Shown piece after piece: positions 31,820 to 41,683 of a DNA stretch of 64,000 nt. The stretch comes from Eukaryota sp. TZLM1-RC (Eukaryota > Metamonada: BaSk clade). Below the pieces are notes generated by a model. That model was not told the origin of the DNA and did not search any database. It worked only from the letters and a program-made list of their open reading frames with translations. Location: assembly GCA_040285825.1 (NCBI GenBank), contig JAUPSS010000004.1:6703658-6767657 (forward strand), read 5' to 3'. The position numbers were made by a program, and so were the translations under genes. Each line of letters begins with the position of its first letter. Positions within the stretch are counted from its first letter, which is position 1.

Positions 31820-32482
31820 AATCATAGGACTGTTCCAGTATGGTTAGGTTCGGTACACATAGAATGTGGAATCTGAATGGAATAGAACAAGTTCCAACCC
31901 AGTCAATAAATCAGAACTATATTTTAAATATAATTGAACTAATTTTCTAAATATCTATCACATTTTTCCTAAGAGACAACCGCTTCATCACTTTAAACCC
32001 AAAGCTGATGGCAGTTGTCCAAGGGCTGGATATTGCTTGTGTTTTCAAAAAAAGAAAATGTTGATACTTGGTGATCTGCAAGATGGTGATATGTCTGCAA
32101 ATTTTGTACTACTTATAAAAGCATATAGTTTTCCGAGGAAGAGTTAGTTTGATCACGAAGATACAATATTAGACTATCTTTTGATTTTGTATAAAACCCT
32201 TGGACTTAAACAGGTACAAATCTTAACAACTAACAGCTTTAATCATTTGCTTTATTTTTTTTTCTCAACATTTCCGTAATTCTATACAAATTATACAATC
32301 AACTGTGTAGGAGATGAGGTAAGTTATTACACAAAGGTATTTAATAACCACAGTCATATTGTTATCTCGGTGAGGGAGATTGCTGATTCATATACATCTT
32401 TGAGAACTTTATCTTTAAATAAATATCGCAAATTCTGTTTTAATAAAAAATACCAAAAAAAGTTTCACTAAATTACTATGGG
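31820..32482. other. Intergenic, no gene seen
   Basis: AT-rich DNA downstream of DNAAF11. No supported gene or repeat. Confidence 0.5.
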
Positions 32483-32700
32483 TTAGAAATTGCTAAGGGT
32501 TTCGAGTATTCCGACTGTAATTAAATAGCCTGGTTGAGATGGCTTTTGGAAAATTCCCCGAGAGAGAATATCTACCGAATAAGGAGTTCTAAACCGGTCA
32601 AAATCAAGAGAAGAAAGGTAAAAACCATCGAAAGTGGTGTCAACATCAAGTACTCCATTCTCAATCAAAAATTGGTGGAAATTTTCCAATTTCTGAGCAT
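32483..32700 (-). CDS. Short open frame, possible terminal exon of an unknown gene
   Basis: On the minus strand, GFNAQKLENFHQFLIENGVLDVD...FQKPSQPGYLITVGILETLSNF reads to a stop at 32483 with protein-like composition. An in-frame TAA lies just upstream, next to an ATAATCAG that could be a 3' splice site. I could not place a convincing 5' splice site or start. It may be the last exon of a gene whose first exon is around 32740-32880, or a relic. No family recognised. Confidence 0.25.
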
Positions 32701-32969
32701 TAAAACCTGATTATAAATAAACCAACTGCAATGGACAGTGAAAAAAACAATATTAAGATAAGATATACTAATAAAGATGAAACTAAAACAGACTCCACAA
32801 CAATAGAATCTTGAAAAAACAATTCTAAAAAAGACTGAGGAACTGAGACAACACCAGATCCCGCCCATCAGCAGAGTAGACCAAGTACCAATAAATTAGT
32901 CTTCTTAAGAGAAAAGGTTTGCGCAAAGTTTGACGACAACTTGGAACACCTATACTACTACCACAAATG

Positions 32970-33779
32970 CTACTTGGAAAGGTCCTCAATGTTGATCAAT
33001 TCTTCAATGATTTTAGTTGCCCTTGTCAGTTTACAAGATAATTCACCCTTTCCTTCAACAGATACTTCCAAAGTAACTGCATTGAGCCATGAACCAATGA
33101 ATTGATTGATTGACCCCATTACGTGATCTGATAAGGGAGTTTCTGTATAAATAAAGAAAGGAACTAATGAAAAGACAACACAGGTTTGGCTTGATAGAGC
33201 AGTTTGTAGAATGTTGTCAAGAGATTGTTTTAACCTAAACGATATTGTTTTCAAAGCAAAGTGAGAAGGAAATAGGAAAGAATTAAATAAAATATTGTTG
33301 ATACCTTGGAGAACCAAGAGTCCAAAAGAAGTATTGTTCATTGCAACACTGGCATCTTGTAGCAATTGGGGGGAATTAACCATTAGCACACTGATATTCA
33401 ACAAAGCCTGCTGAAGTTCAAACTCTGCTTCCTCTGTGTTGGGGAAGTAATGAGAACAGAGACGTTGTAATAGATAGTAATATGACATGTAAGGAAAGCA
33501 TTGATCAGTTGTGAGAACGAGCACCCGCTTTCCCTGCTTTCCACATGGCTTGGCAACTGCGAAGTGACAGACTAAGCGGGTAATAAAAGTAGAAGAAACA
33601 GATGTAAAGTCACTTTTGATGTTTATGACATCAGTGCAAGACACAGAATGACCAGGGAGCACATTGGGTTCAGTGGCACTGGAGGATGGGTTCAAAGAAG
33701 ATTTAGGCACAAATTTGAGAAGTGAAGACGCATCCTCATTACATTGAAGAACGTTGCTAATAGTCTGTGGCGAATACAT
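32970..33779 (-). CDS. Protein of unknown function, possible ATPase-less RecA/Elongator-like fold
   Basis: A 269-residue protein starting at ATG 33779 (MYSPQTISNVLQ). A central stretch KRVLVLTTDQCFPYMSYYYLLQRLC followed by NISVLMVNSPQLLQDASVAM and FGLLVLQGINNILFN alternates hydrophobic strands and helices in a pattern like the RecA-like cores of RAD51 paralogues or Elongator Elp4-6. There is no Walker A (GxxxxGK[ST]), so ATP binding is not supported. The family is not certain. It shares its 45-bp leader with the racemase gene and a 60-bp head-to-head intergenic region with the COMM-domain gene at 33840. Confidence 0.6.
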   Translation of the reverse strand: MYSPQTISNVLQCNEDASSLLKFVPKSSLNPSSSATEPNVLPGHSVSCTDVINIKSDFTSVSSTFITRLVCHFAVAKPCGKQGKRVLVLTTDQCFPYMSYYYLLQRLCSHYFPNTEEAEFELQQALLNISVLMVNSPQLLQDASVAMNNTSFGLLVLQGINNILFNSFLFPSHFALKTISFRLKQSLDNILQTALSSQTCVVFSLVPFFIYTETPLSDHVMGSINQFIGSWLNAVTLEVSVEGKGELSCKLTRATKIIEELINIEDLSK

Positions 33780-33781
33780 CC

Positions 33782-33824
33782 CTGAGAATTTCACAGAGTG
33801 AATATTGAATAAATATCCCTAATG
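33782..33824 (-). promoter_or_regulatory. Shared leader directly 5' of a start codon (copy 2)
   Basis: Second copy of the block at 21138-21182: on the minus strand GGGATATTTATTCAATATTC, then ACTCTGTGAAATTCTCAG, three bases before the ATG at 33779. Because the COMM-domain gene starts at 33840 on the other strand, this block may serve as part of a bidirectional promoter. Confidence 0.55.
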
Positions 33825-33839
33825 TAATTTTCATTCTAA

Positions 33840-34040
33840 ATGCATACTCTCTCTACTCTTTCCACAATAAATGTTAGTCATTCATTAAACAAAAACGCTT
33901 CTGTCCCTAGCGTTTTACTTGGTTTGAAGCTTTCTAATGGCATCTCGAAAGAAAATTTTAACATTGAGCTAAACGAACGAGAGCTGGAAGCTCTTCTCAA
34001 TACTGTTGGAGATATCTCTGTTCATTTAAACAATCTGTAA
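33840..34040 (+). CDS. Short COMM-domain-like protein
   Basis: A 66-residue single-exon protein. The pattern VPSVLLGLKLSNG...FNIELNERELEALLNTVGDISVHLNNL matches the C-terminal half of the COMM domain: paired strands with LxLxL, then an amphipathic helix with E-L-xx-LL. COMM proteins assemble in the Commander endosomal recycling complex, and COMMD6 is similarly almost only a COMM domain. The presence of WASHC3 in the window makes an endosomal recycling link plausible. The short length limits certainty. Head-to-head with the gene at 32970-33779. Confidence 0.5.
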   Translation: MHTLSTLSTINVSHSLNKNASVPSVLLGLKLSNGISKENFNIELNERELEALLNTVGDISVHLNNL

Positions 34041-34771
34041 TAAAGTAAGTTATTTTGTAAATAAATAATTGATGTTTTTTGTTGTTTATTTGAACATTAT
34101 TAGCACGTTATTATGCTAAGAAGCTCCTGAACTGTGTGTTCTAGGTTTTCTGTGTTTTATGTCTACACCATTAAGTAAAAGTTGAAAACTAAGGCCCATA
34201 AATGTCGTAGGGAGAAACCAGACGTTGGTGCAAGATCTGGTTGGTGAAAAAAATACACCAAAATGCAATTAAAGTGAAAACCACAGTAAATTTTATTGAA
34301 CAATTTTAGTGAATAACAGTTTTTTTGGACAATAGCTGAAAGCACCGTGGCATGAGATAAGAAAGAGTGGTGATTAGACTAGTAGAAAGCAAAAACTAAG
34401 GCAGGGGAAGTATGAGGGGGATTAGAGTCAGGGTGGCTGGTGAGGGGGATTTTTATCCACCCTGAAAGACCACCATAAGTAAATTTTGTTTCTTCAATTT
34501 CTTTTTGGTTCTTCATTGTTACATTGTTTCTCATTTTTCAACGTGACATTTACAACTAAATATTCATTGAATGTACTTTCTACTCCTGGTAAACCTTTGC
34601 TGACGAACAATATTGAGAGTCTCGAATTTACTTTCAAAGACTGTGCATTTTACGTCCTTAAAATATTCGTACTGCATCTTTTCTATTACAGCATATCGTG
34701 CATGGTTGTCTGATGAAAAAGACTAATATTGATACCATGTGTGGTGACTTAAAAGTTTTAGAAACTCAGAT
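34041..34771. other. Intergenic, no gene seen
   Basis: No recognisable gene. A 75-codon frame at 34486-34713 has no similarity I recognise and no compositional support. Confidence 0.45.
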
Positions 34772-34882
34772 GATTCAAATTAATAAGCTGACCACAACGG
34801 CAAATTAAATCATTTGGCACACTGCATGGACGCAGACAACACCTCATCCTTAGGGCAGTTGTTTAATGATAATGCTCAATAT
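34772..34882 (-). mobile_element. LINE internal fragment
   Basis: About 110 bases are close to 9972-10070 of the LINE at 9344-10515: the CCHC-finger region with the CRCGQLINL.. reading and the upstream RMRCLxWP. An isolated internal scrap with neither LINE end. Confidence 0.7.
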
Positions 34883-34927
34883 AAAATGACAATATGAAAT
34901 GACTGTTTCTAAATACATCACAAATTG

Positions 34928-35044
34928 ATGAAGTCTTTATCTCGAGAAATCATTACACTTCAGGTTGGTCAATGTGGGAACCAAATAGGTTGGCGTTTCT
35001 GGGATGCGCTTTTAAAGGAGCATGATATGAAGGTGCTGATCTGA
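34928..35044 (+). pseudogene. Tubulin N-terminal fragment
   Basis: From an ATG at 34928 the frame reads [20 protein letters not shown] then DALLKEHDM before a stop at 35044. This is the tubulin first strand and GTP-binding loop GQCGNQIG with the following helix. FWDALLKEH resembles epsilon-type more than alpha or beta tubulin, but the fragment is too short to be sure. The rest of the gene is missing. The left end of Fanzor A2 begins about 20 bp downstream, so the element probably interrupted or was joined to a tubulin gene copy. A short GAAGGTGCTG direct repeat sits at the junction. Confidence 0.8.
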
Positions 35045-35616
35045 AGGTGCTGGTATAGCTATGAGTCCGATGCAACAACCTGATCTCAATACATTATCAC
35101 CATTGTCTATTTAGGTTGGTTCCTAGGAGAAAGGCCAAGAGCGAATGTGGTCAGCGTACTATTGTTAGTTAGGAACGAGACAATTGTAGGTGTAAGGGAG
35201 TCAGAAATGTTGTTTCCGCTGACGTTGTCAAGTATTTACATCGGAGAAGATAGAGTTCGTGTAAGAAAGAAGTTGTGAATGTTGTCCTGTCAAGAGTCAT
35301 TGTTAGGTTAAGTGGTTTCTATTTAAAGATGAAAGAAGTGTCAAGTTGATCAGATTATGAAAAAAAAACTTTATTCGAACTCATTGAAACAACACGTTTT
35401 CTTGATTGGATATGCTAATGTTATCACCTAAAAAACTCCTCCAACTGTAACCTTTTCACGAAAGAAAATAGTTGCGGCAGCTTAAATATCACGTATTATA
35501 GTGTTTAACTATCATTTTTCTCAGGCTTTGTATTTGTATAGATGTAAGAAGTTGTGAATAAATCAAATTTTTATAGTTGACTGTCTGATCTTTTCTCGAC
35601 TGACATATTCACCCCA

Positions 35617-37531
35617 ATGGCAAATCCAGAGTTGCCACGTCGAGGGCGTGTACTCCCCTGGGAGGTTAACCGTCGTGAGCAACCAATAAACGACAGCAAG
35701 ACGACAGTTCCAGCAAGTGCTGCTCAGTTCTTCTCTACTGCAGCTCTTGTTTCAATGGAAAGACAGTTTCGCTATATTCGAACTGTCACTGTGCTTACTG
35801 CCCGGTTAGCACAGCTGTTCGTCCTGCAATATCCGGAAATGGCTTTCTGGTTATATCAACAACAGTTTTGGTATCAATGTCAAGACTTTGTAATGGTACC
35901 TCACCCGACTGTGAGACGCCCATTCGAGAATCATATGGAAGTGTACCGCGCACTATATGATGTCTCTTTCCGACCTGGCTGGCCGTTTCCTCCTATTGGC
36001 TTTCAGAAGGGAACCGACAACTGGTGCCACTCTGACATTAGAAGCTTCCGCGCACTGCAAATGGCGAACAGCTTTTGTCAAATACTTACTGATGGCCCTG
36101 TCTCCTGGAAGCTGAACTTCTTTCGGACAAAGGCTACCTTCTTTGCGTGCCCTTGTCCAAAGAAATATGCTTCATTAGTGGTGAACACGACTGCAGCCAC
36201 TATTCCTGACTCTTTGCGCGCATGGTATGATGAAGGTCACCATGAGTACATAATGGACCTATTTATTCAGCAGGTAGTCGACCCTCATCGTTTTGACGCT
36301 ATGTTAATGCTGGACAATGTTGATCTCAGTCCAGACAACATCACCTTCTTATTCACTGCTGGGCTAAATATTTTATCCTTTCTGGAAAATATTGCATCTG
36401 ACACCATGCGAAGAAATGCCGTGTCCCCATCCCCCAGTTATTCACCTGGCTTTATCTCTTTTAGTCAACAACTGGAAAAGCATTTTCTCTCTTTTAATGC
36501 CAACCGCTGTCTGCTGAAAGATCCGTTTGCCTTTTTCAGAAAAAAGAAGTATCTGACTTACACAATCAGTTCAGATGCTGTTTCAATCCGCTTCACTTTT
36601 TCTTTTGCCCCCAAAAAAAATAAGAATCGCCGGACAGCCAGAGAATTGGCAACAACCATAGCCAGTGGTGAACTCGATATACCTGCAAAGAGTCGAAAAC
36701 GAAACTCTAGACTTCAACAACAGGTTCGTCCTAGGCAACGTCGAAGAACTGACGACGCCTATGAGCCTCCGCCAGTTGATCCAATTGAATATTCATTTTA
36801 TGCAATTGATCCTAATTACAAAAATTTGTGTGGTTATTCAATTGGATCAAGAATTGATAATAACAATGTTGATCATCAACTTTCGAGCCTTGTTCTGAAT
36901 CCAAACGCAAAGAAGATCATTCACCCCCCCGGTCCTGACCCATGCATCACCAAATTGCTATTTTGCTAAGAATTTACACAAATATCTTAATGAAATAGCA
37001 ATGCCTTTGATGTGGGTACCGACACAGGAAGAAATCAGCAATCCCGACTTCCGTCCGAGAACTATACTAGACCAACTGCTGATAAATGGAGATCGCCGAG
37101 CCCTGCGCCGCAACAAGTTTGATTTCTTTATAAGAAGGCAAGAAAGGATAATGGGATCAATTGAAAAAATTAAACTAATGGCTAATGGAAGAGAAACCAT
37201 AATTTGGTTTGGTAGTGGAGGTGATGGGCCATCAAGACAATCTGTGAAAACCCCAAGGAAGCGCTTTTTGAAGGAGATTCAGAAACATTTTACATATGTG
37301 AAGCCTAATGGAGATGAATTCTACACATCTGCCAAAACGAATTGCTGTAAGGTATTCAATCAAAAGGTGTATCACGATGATGGGAGGGTGAACAATGATA
37401 AGTTTGTATGCCCTCAATGTCAGACACTCTGGTCGAGGGACATCTCAGCTTCCAGAAACCAGCTGGAGATTGCCATAAGTGAGCACTACTACAATGAAAG
37501 ACCTGAGGTGTTCCGGAGACCCCGTAGATAA
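35617..37531 (+). pseudogene. Fanzor family A nuclease gene (A2), single frameshift
   Basis: Same protein as A1, with only scattered substitutions. The frame is continuous from ATG 35617 through RuvC-I (FYAIDPNYKNLCGYS) to a C run near 36925-36932. There one extra base relative to A1 shifts the frame and ends it at 36969. The remainder is open to 37531 in another frame and encodes the GDEFYTS block, CC pair, CPQC and WSRDISASRN. At the A1 break site A2 is in frame, and at the A2 break site A1 is in frame. The two copies therefore failed independently and recently, both at homopolymers. Confidence 0.85.
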
Positions 37532-37697
37532 GTGTTTTTCCATGTATTACGTACCTGTACGCGTATTGTGATGTTGCTGCTTTAACTATCATTTGATCGT
37601 GATATCATAAAGTGATAGAACTAAAGTAAGCTTAACGTCTATCAAGATTGCATGAATTGGTCAAAAGCCAGAAGTGCGTTTTGATAGAAATTCACAG
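37532..37697 (+). ncRNA. Candidate omega RNA / conserved 3' block of Fanzor A2
   Basis: Near-identical to 14930-15095. One arm of the small hairpin reads ACGTA instead of GCGTA, so the outermost G-C pair is lost while the inner pairs remain. If an omega RNA is made here, its guide would come from the DNA after 37697. Function inferred from conservation and position only. Confidence 0.4.
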
Positions 37698-37704
37698 TAA
37701 TAAA

Positions 37705-39220
37705 ACCAGTTATTCTCTTTCAGACAAGCGTTTAATTTTGTTAATAAAACTAGTTAGTCTCTTTTGCCTTCGAATGAAGAAATCAAACATATTTCTTCTC
37801 AACTTTTTTCTTGCACCACGCTGCAAATTTTCAGACATAATTGAAGCATATTCAGGCTCTTCCTCAGATTCAGGAACATAAGGTAAACTTATTTCAATCA
37901 GATACTGTTGGAAGCTCTGAGCGGAATAAGTGTTAGGAGTTGCTTGAGTGAGAGGAGGAGGGTGATTTAGTCTTCGTTCTTTTGGATTCAGTAGTAGTCC
38001 AGAACATTCAAAAACAGCAGCAGAATTTCGGAAAGAACCAGCAATCCAACCACAAAAATTGTTGTGGTTGGGATCATTGGCTACAAAAAACAAATTTTCA
38101 TCAGGATCTTTTTAATTGGGCTGTTGTCCCACTGGTAATCGCGGTCTTCTCTGTGGATTTGCTGTTCTATGGACATTGGATTTTCGTTTCCTTTCAGAGT
38201 TATGAAAATCATAGTTTCCAGAGGTTCGCCTGGGCTCAAATTGCCTTTACTTGGCTTATTATAAGTTTTTCTTTCCTTCTGGGTAAACGTAAACCGCAAG
38301 GAATCACCATTTGAAAAAATGGTGTAGTTGATAAATTTGGATTTATTAAAAAACCGATAAGGGTTGTTCAGAAGCTCTTTGTTTTCATTTAGCTTCGTAC
38401 AATAAGTTTCTGCTTCTTTAGTCAAGCTGCAGAAGCATGCAGACCAACTGAACAGTGGAGAGAGACTGCCTTTTCATCACACCAGGGCAGTTATCTTCTA
38501 AAAAAGATAAAATATTCAAGTCAGATTGAAAAAGTGTTGCCGCAGACTCCATATTCAATGGGAAATCGTTCGTTTCTTATTGAATTTTCGAACAAATTTT
38601 CACCACCACCAATATATGCGTTGGCTGTCATATTGAGCCAATGGACCAAGATATGCTGGTGTATTTTCTTGATACCATTGCAAAATTGACTCATCTTGCT
38701 GAATTCCTTGAAGTACACAGTCGGCGTATTTCTTGGGCCAAGGGCAATTTTGAAACTGAGCACAGCTCTTCAAAAAATTGCGTTTCCAAACAACAGGGCC
38801 GTCAGCCAGCAACTGACAAAAGGATTCTCGCAGTTGGATGGCCCGACTGCCAAGACGAGTTGAAAGACACCAAAATTTACCACCGTCGGCTGAGGTGGTT
38901 TCATTCAGTGGTTGCCACTGCCAAAAGTGCTGAACAAGGTGTTGCAGTGCTTGGTAAACCAAAGGATGGTTCTCAAATGGCCTTTTTTGTTTGGGTTCAT
39001 TTTGGCAAACAAAGTCGAAACAGAGGCTCCAGAACTGGCTTTGATTAAGCCACATAGAGTGTTCTGGGTATTGGAGCACAAAGAGTCGTGCTAGGTGAGT
39101 AGCATGAGCTCCAATACTAGCAAGAACTTGGAACTGGCGTTCCATAGCTTCTTGTGCCTCTGAGTCGAAGAACTGGCTGACAGACGCTTCCACAGTTGTA
39201 GTTTGTAGAACTTTATCCAT
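37705..39220 (-). pseudogene. Fanzor family B (B2), C-terminally truncated
   Basis: Second family B copy, with ATG equivalent at 39220. It matches B1 closely from MDKVLQTTTVEASVSQFF through RuvC-I (reading VANDPNHNNFCGW, in which the IDPN motif has become NDPN but keeps its Asp) to the KRLTSFINKIKRLS helix, then ends at about 37705 against Fanzor A2. The DEFxTS block, zinc knuckle and RuvC-III are absent. It shares the B1 frame break and has further shifts near 38115 and 38530-38600. Clearly dead. Confidence 0.83.
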
Positions 39221-39319
39221 GGCAGTCAACACAGAACGGACACAGTCAGAAATGATTGAAAATTTGTTTCCTAAAATTGAACATTTGTTGAAGTCAATCA
39301 ATCTTATAGTTGTCAATTC

Positions 39320-39530
39320 AAAGTAAAGTTAGTTACAAGTGTTTATTAATGATACTCATCGTTCAAGATTATTTTCTGAATATTTTCCTTTCTTCAGACG
39401 AGAACTACATGTTACAAAAGTTGGTGAGTGGAGTTTGGTTGGGTTGTCATCATTCCCCAGATTCGTAATTGAATTTCATTTCACCACTTACAACATTTCA
39501 TCACTTACTCTACTACGAACCTTCTCCCTA
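39320..39530 (+). repeat. Duplicated flank of Fanzor B (copy 2)
   Basis: Near-identical to 23219-23424 next to Fanzor B1, ending where the NCBP2-related DNA of B2 becomes longer. It marks the extent of the B duplication on the 5' side of the gene. Confidence 0.75.
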
Positions 39531-39559
39531 CAAATAACACTATGGGCACGCCTTCTGAC

Positions 39560-39910
39560 ACCACACATCTCAACTTATGTCGGCCGTTGGGTCGGAGATT
39601 TTCAAAAACAAGTACTACTATAGATTACGTCAGACTGGTAAAACCAAAAAAGAGATAGAATTCTTGCTTGCAGCTACTTCCACTCTTTATGTCGGAGATC
39701 TTTCTTTTTACACATGCAGATTCATGCTCTTTTCTCTCGTGCTGGTCGTATCAAACGTATCATTATGGGACTCAACAAGAAATCACTCAAACCATGCGGT
39801 TGTACCTTCGTTGAATACTATACCCGTGCATCGACTGAGATTGCCATGAGGTATATCATCAGAACAATACTAGATGAAAGGGAAATCCTCACCTGCGTGG
39901 TAACCAGTCA
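39560..39910 (+). pseudogene. NCBP2: Pseudogene of nuclear cap-binding protein subunit 2 (CBP20)
   Basis: The DNA encodes [20 protein letters not shown], then [12 protein letters not shown] (RNP2), and in another frame [22 protein letters not shown] and [20 protein letters not shown] (RNP1 region), matching the RRM of CBP20 (LYVGNLSFYT..EQIYELFS..G.I..IIMGL). The frame breaks just after SFYT, where about 7 bases are missing relative to the family. After LDERE the sequence no longer matches. CBP20 binds the mRNA cap together with CBP80; this copy cannot do so. A scrap of the same gene lies near Fanzor B1. Confidence 0.8.
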
Positions 39911-39982
39911 AAATAATGAACAAATTTCAATTTTCTCACTTCTACTTCGATCAGTCACAATCAGTGTTCGGAATTTTGACCT

Positions 39983-40600
39983 CACGGTGGCACCAACCAC
40001 CATGTGCCACCACGTGGTCCACAAGGTGGTGTATTTTTAGCCTATAAAATGATGTTACCTTCTGACATTGTCAAATCATTATGAATAAAACATGTTTATT
40101 TTTACAAACTAATACTAAACCCATAACTCCACTATCGAAAGAAAAACGCATTTGAGATCATATCATTCCTCCTCAATGTCCTCCGAAACATAAAGATTTC
40201 TGAAATAGCAAGGATCGGTAGGACTTCCTCATCCAGTGAATAATCTGCTGCTTGGTCCTGCTCGTTGACTGCCTCTGCAACTTCTGCCTCTACAATTTCC
40301 TCCATCTCTTCCATCATTTTTACTATTTCAGCATTCATCCATATGAATAAAAGTCACCTATGGCATGTAGGCGTCCTCTCGAATTTTCCACTTCATCATA
40401 AGCATTATTAGGGGAAATGTATTCAAATACAGGGTGTTTGCTACCAGGCCATGGTATTTGGAACTAAGAAAGGAGAAAGGAATAATGAAATGAAATTGAC
40501 CACCAAGGAAACCACCATGGTGGCACCAACCACCACGTGGCACCACGTGGTCCACATGGTGGTAAAATTGGACCACGTGGTGGTGTCCGATCACTGGTCA
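39983..40600. repeat. GC-rich palindromic CCACCACGTGG repeats flanking ~490 bp
   Basis: Two ~45-bp direct copies of GGTGGCACCAACCACCA followed by a CACCACGTGGTCCACA core lie at ~39989-40033 and ~40519-40563. Each is itself strongly palindromic around CCACGTGG and CCATGGTGG. The interior holds only a weak acidic 68-codon frame (40132-40338 minus). The GC-rich words stand out in this AT-rich window. They may be termini of a small non-autonomous element or a hairpin satellite. Confidence 0.6.
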
Positions 40601-40694
40601 CAATGATGTCATAACATCATCTCCATTCATACTGTAATATGTCACAGACCACATGTTTAAGGTGTGTATATTTTCTTTTAATTTTTTTATTAAA

Positions 40695-40815
40695 AACCTA
40701 TAAATCAACATCTAAAAAATCCATCTCTTCCAAAACAAAAACACTAGCTCCAACTTTCTCATAGTCAGATCCAAAAGAAAGCAAAGCATCAGAATTGATG
40801 CGGCGAGCAGAAAGA
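40695..40815 (-). mobile_element. LINE 3' fragment
   Basis: Minus-strand scrap whose last residues, LLSFGSDYEKVGASVFVLEEMDFLDVDL, match the end of the LINE at 25880-26995 (SHYERVASCCFVLGKMDYLDVDL). It lies about 150 bp upstream of TFIIA on the opposite strand. Confidence 0.62.
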
Positions 40816-40960
40816 GACATAACAAAAGGTTGGGCAATGGGATTATATCCACAATAGCATATTGTTTGGGGGAGTTTTGGGGGAAAACTGAAATTGGGAA
40901 TGTTTGGATAAAAATCAATCACATCTCAAGATTGGAAAATCTTTATCCAATTCTCCAATT

Positions 40961-41683
40961 ATGGATGCTTTTAGTCAGCTATACCCGCAACTTGTTGCTG
41001 ATGTTGTTTCTAATGTCTCTAAAGCTTTTCAAAATGAAGGTGTATCAGAAAGCGTACTTGAAAAACTACGTAGTCAATGGATCGCCAAAATCACAGCACA
41101 TCATGGACAACAAACACCACAAGATCAACCACATATACCTGAACCACATGGCTATATCTACCCTGTAGGCCAACTTGGTCCTGTCATTCATCCTGCCATC
41201 CCCACCTTCCATCATTTCCCACCTACTCAACAGACATACCCAACCACTCCCGCTGGTCCTGTTGATGTGTTATCAATGTTTACCCAAAGTGAACCAACAC
41301 TACCCAACAATACCATCGAGTCAAAAGAACCTCCAATAAAGAAAGAGAAAATAGACTCTGATTCGACCAAAACTTCTGCTGCTGATGCTGCCGCCTCCAG
41401 GATATTGGCGGATGAGGTTGCATCTGTACCATTACCAGCTGGTGTGGGGGAAGAGGATATTGCTGCAATGTCTGAAATTTCTGATGTAGATGAAATTGAG
41501 GAAGAGCAAATCCAGGACACTGATAATGTCTTGCTTTGTTTATGGGAATCTGTAGATCAAAAGTCCAAAAAGGTCGGTCATAAATTCACAATGAGTTTGT
41601 TTAATGGTATTGGTACTATCAACCAAAAAGATGTGTTTTTTTCAAAGGCTCAATGTGAAGGAACAAAGAGGTCGAAAATGTAA
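40961..41683 (+). CDS. GTF2A1: TFIIA large (alpha/beta) subunit
   Basis: A 240-residue protein. TFIIA stabilises TBP on the TATA box in Pol II initiation. The N-terminal helical hairpin reads MDAFSQLYPQLVADVVSNVSKAFQNEGVSESVLEKLRSQW, matching the family start. A long linker (His/Pro-rich, then acidic with IEEEQIQDTDNVLLC) connects to the C-terminal beta-barrel: VLLCLWESVDQKSKKVGHKFTMSLFNGIGTINQKDVFFSKAQCE, which closely follows the conserved family ending (K-x-K-(x)-F-L-x-G-I-x-x-(I/N)-D-Y-x-F-x-K-A). ATG at 40961 fits homologues. Presence of TFIIA together with RPB7 indicates a fairly standard Pol II machinery. Confidence 0.92.
   Translation: MDAFSQLYPQLVADVVSNVSKAFQNEGVSESVLEKLRSQWIAKITAHHGQQTPQDQPHIPEPHGYIYPVGQLGPVIHPAIPTFHHFPPTQQTYPTTPAGPVDVLSMFTQSEPTLPNNTIESKEPPIKKEKIDSDSTKTSAADAAASRILADEVASVPLPAGVGEEDIAAMSEISDVDEIEEEQIQDTDNVLLCLWESVDQKSKKVGHKFTMSLFNGIGTINQKDVFFSKAQCEGTKRSKM

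Larger units (their letters stand above)
35064..37697 (+). mobile_element. Fanzor family A element, copy A2 (full extent)
   Basis: Second near-complete family A element, very similar to A1 throughout its 5' non-coding region, gene and 3' tail. Left flank is the tubulin scrap. Right flank begins TAATAAAACCAG at 37698 and runs into the truncated end of Fanzor B2 on the opposite strand, so A2 insertion probably removed the catalytic end of B2. It differs from A1 by a ~60-bp deletion near 35100 and an A-rich ~26-bp insert near 35356. Confidence 0.82.

Noticed and set aside
32970-33779. Calling this gene a RAD51 paralogue (XRCC2-like)
   Set aside because: The strand-helix pattern is suggestive but Walker A is absent and no family-specific motif is visible, so no name is given.
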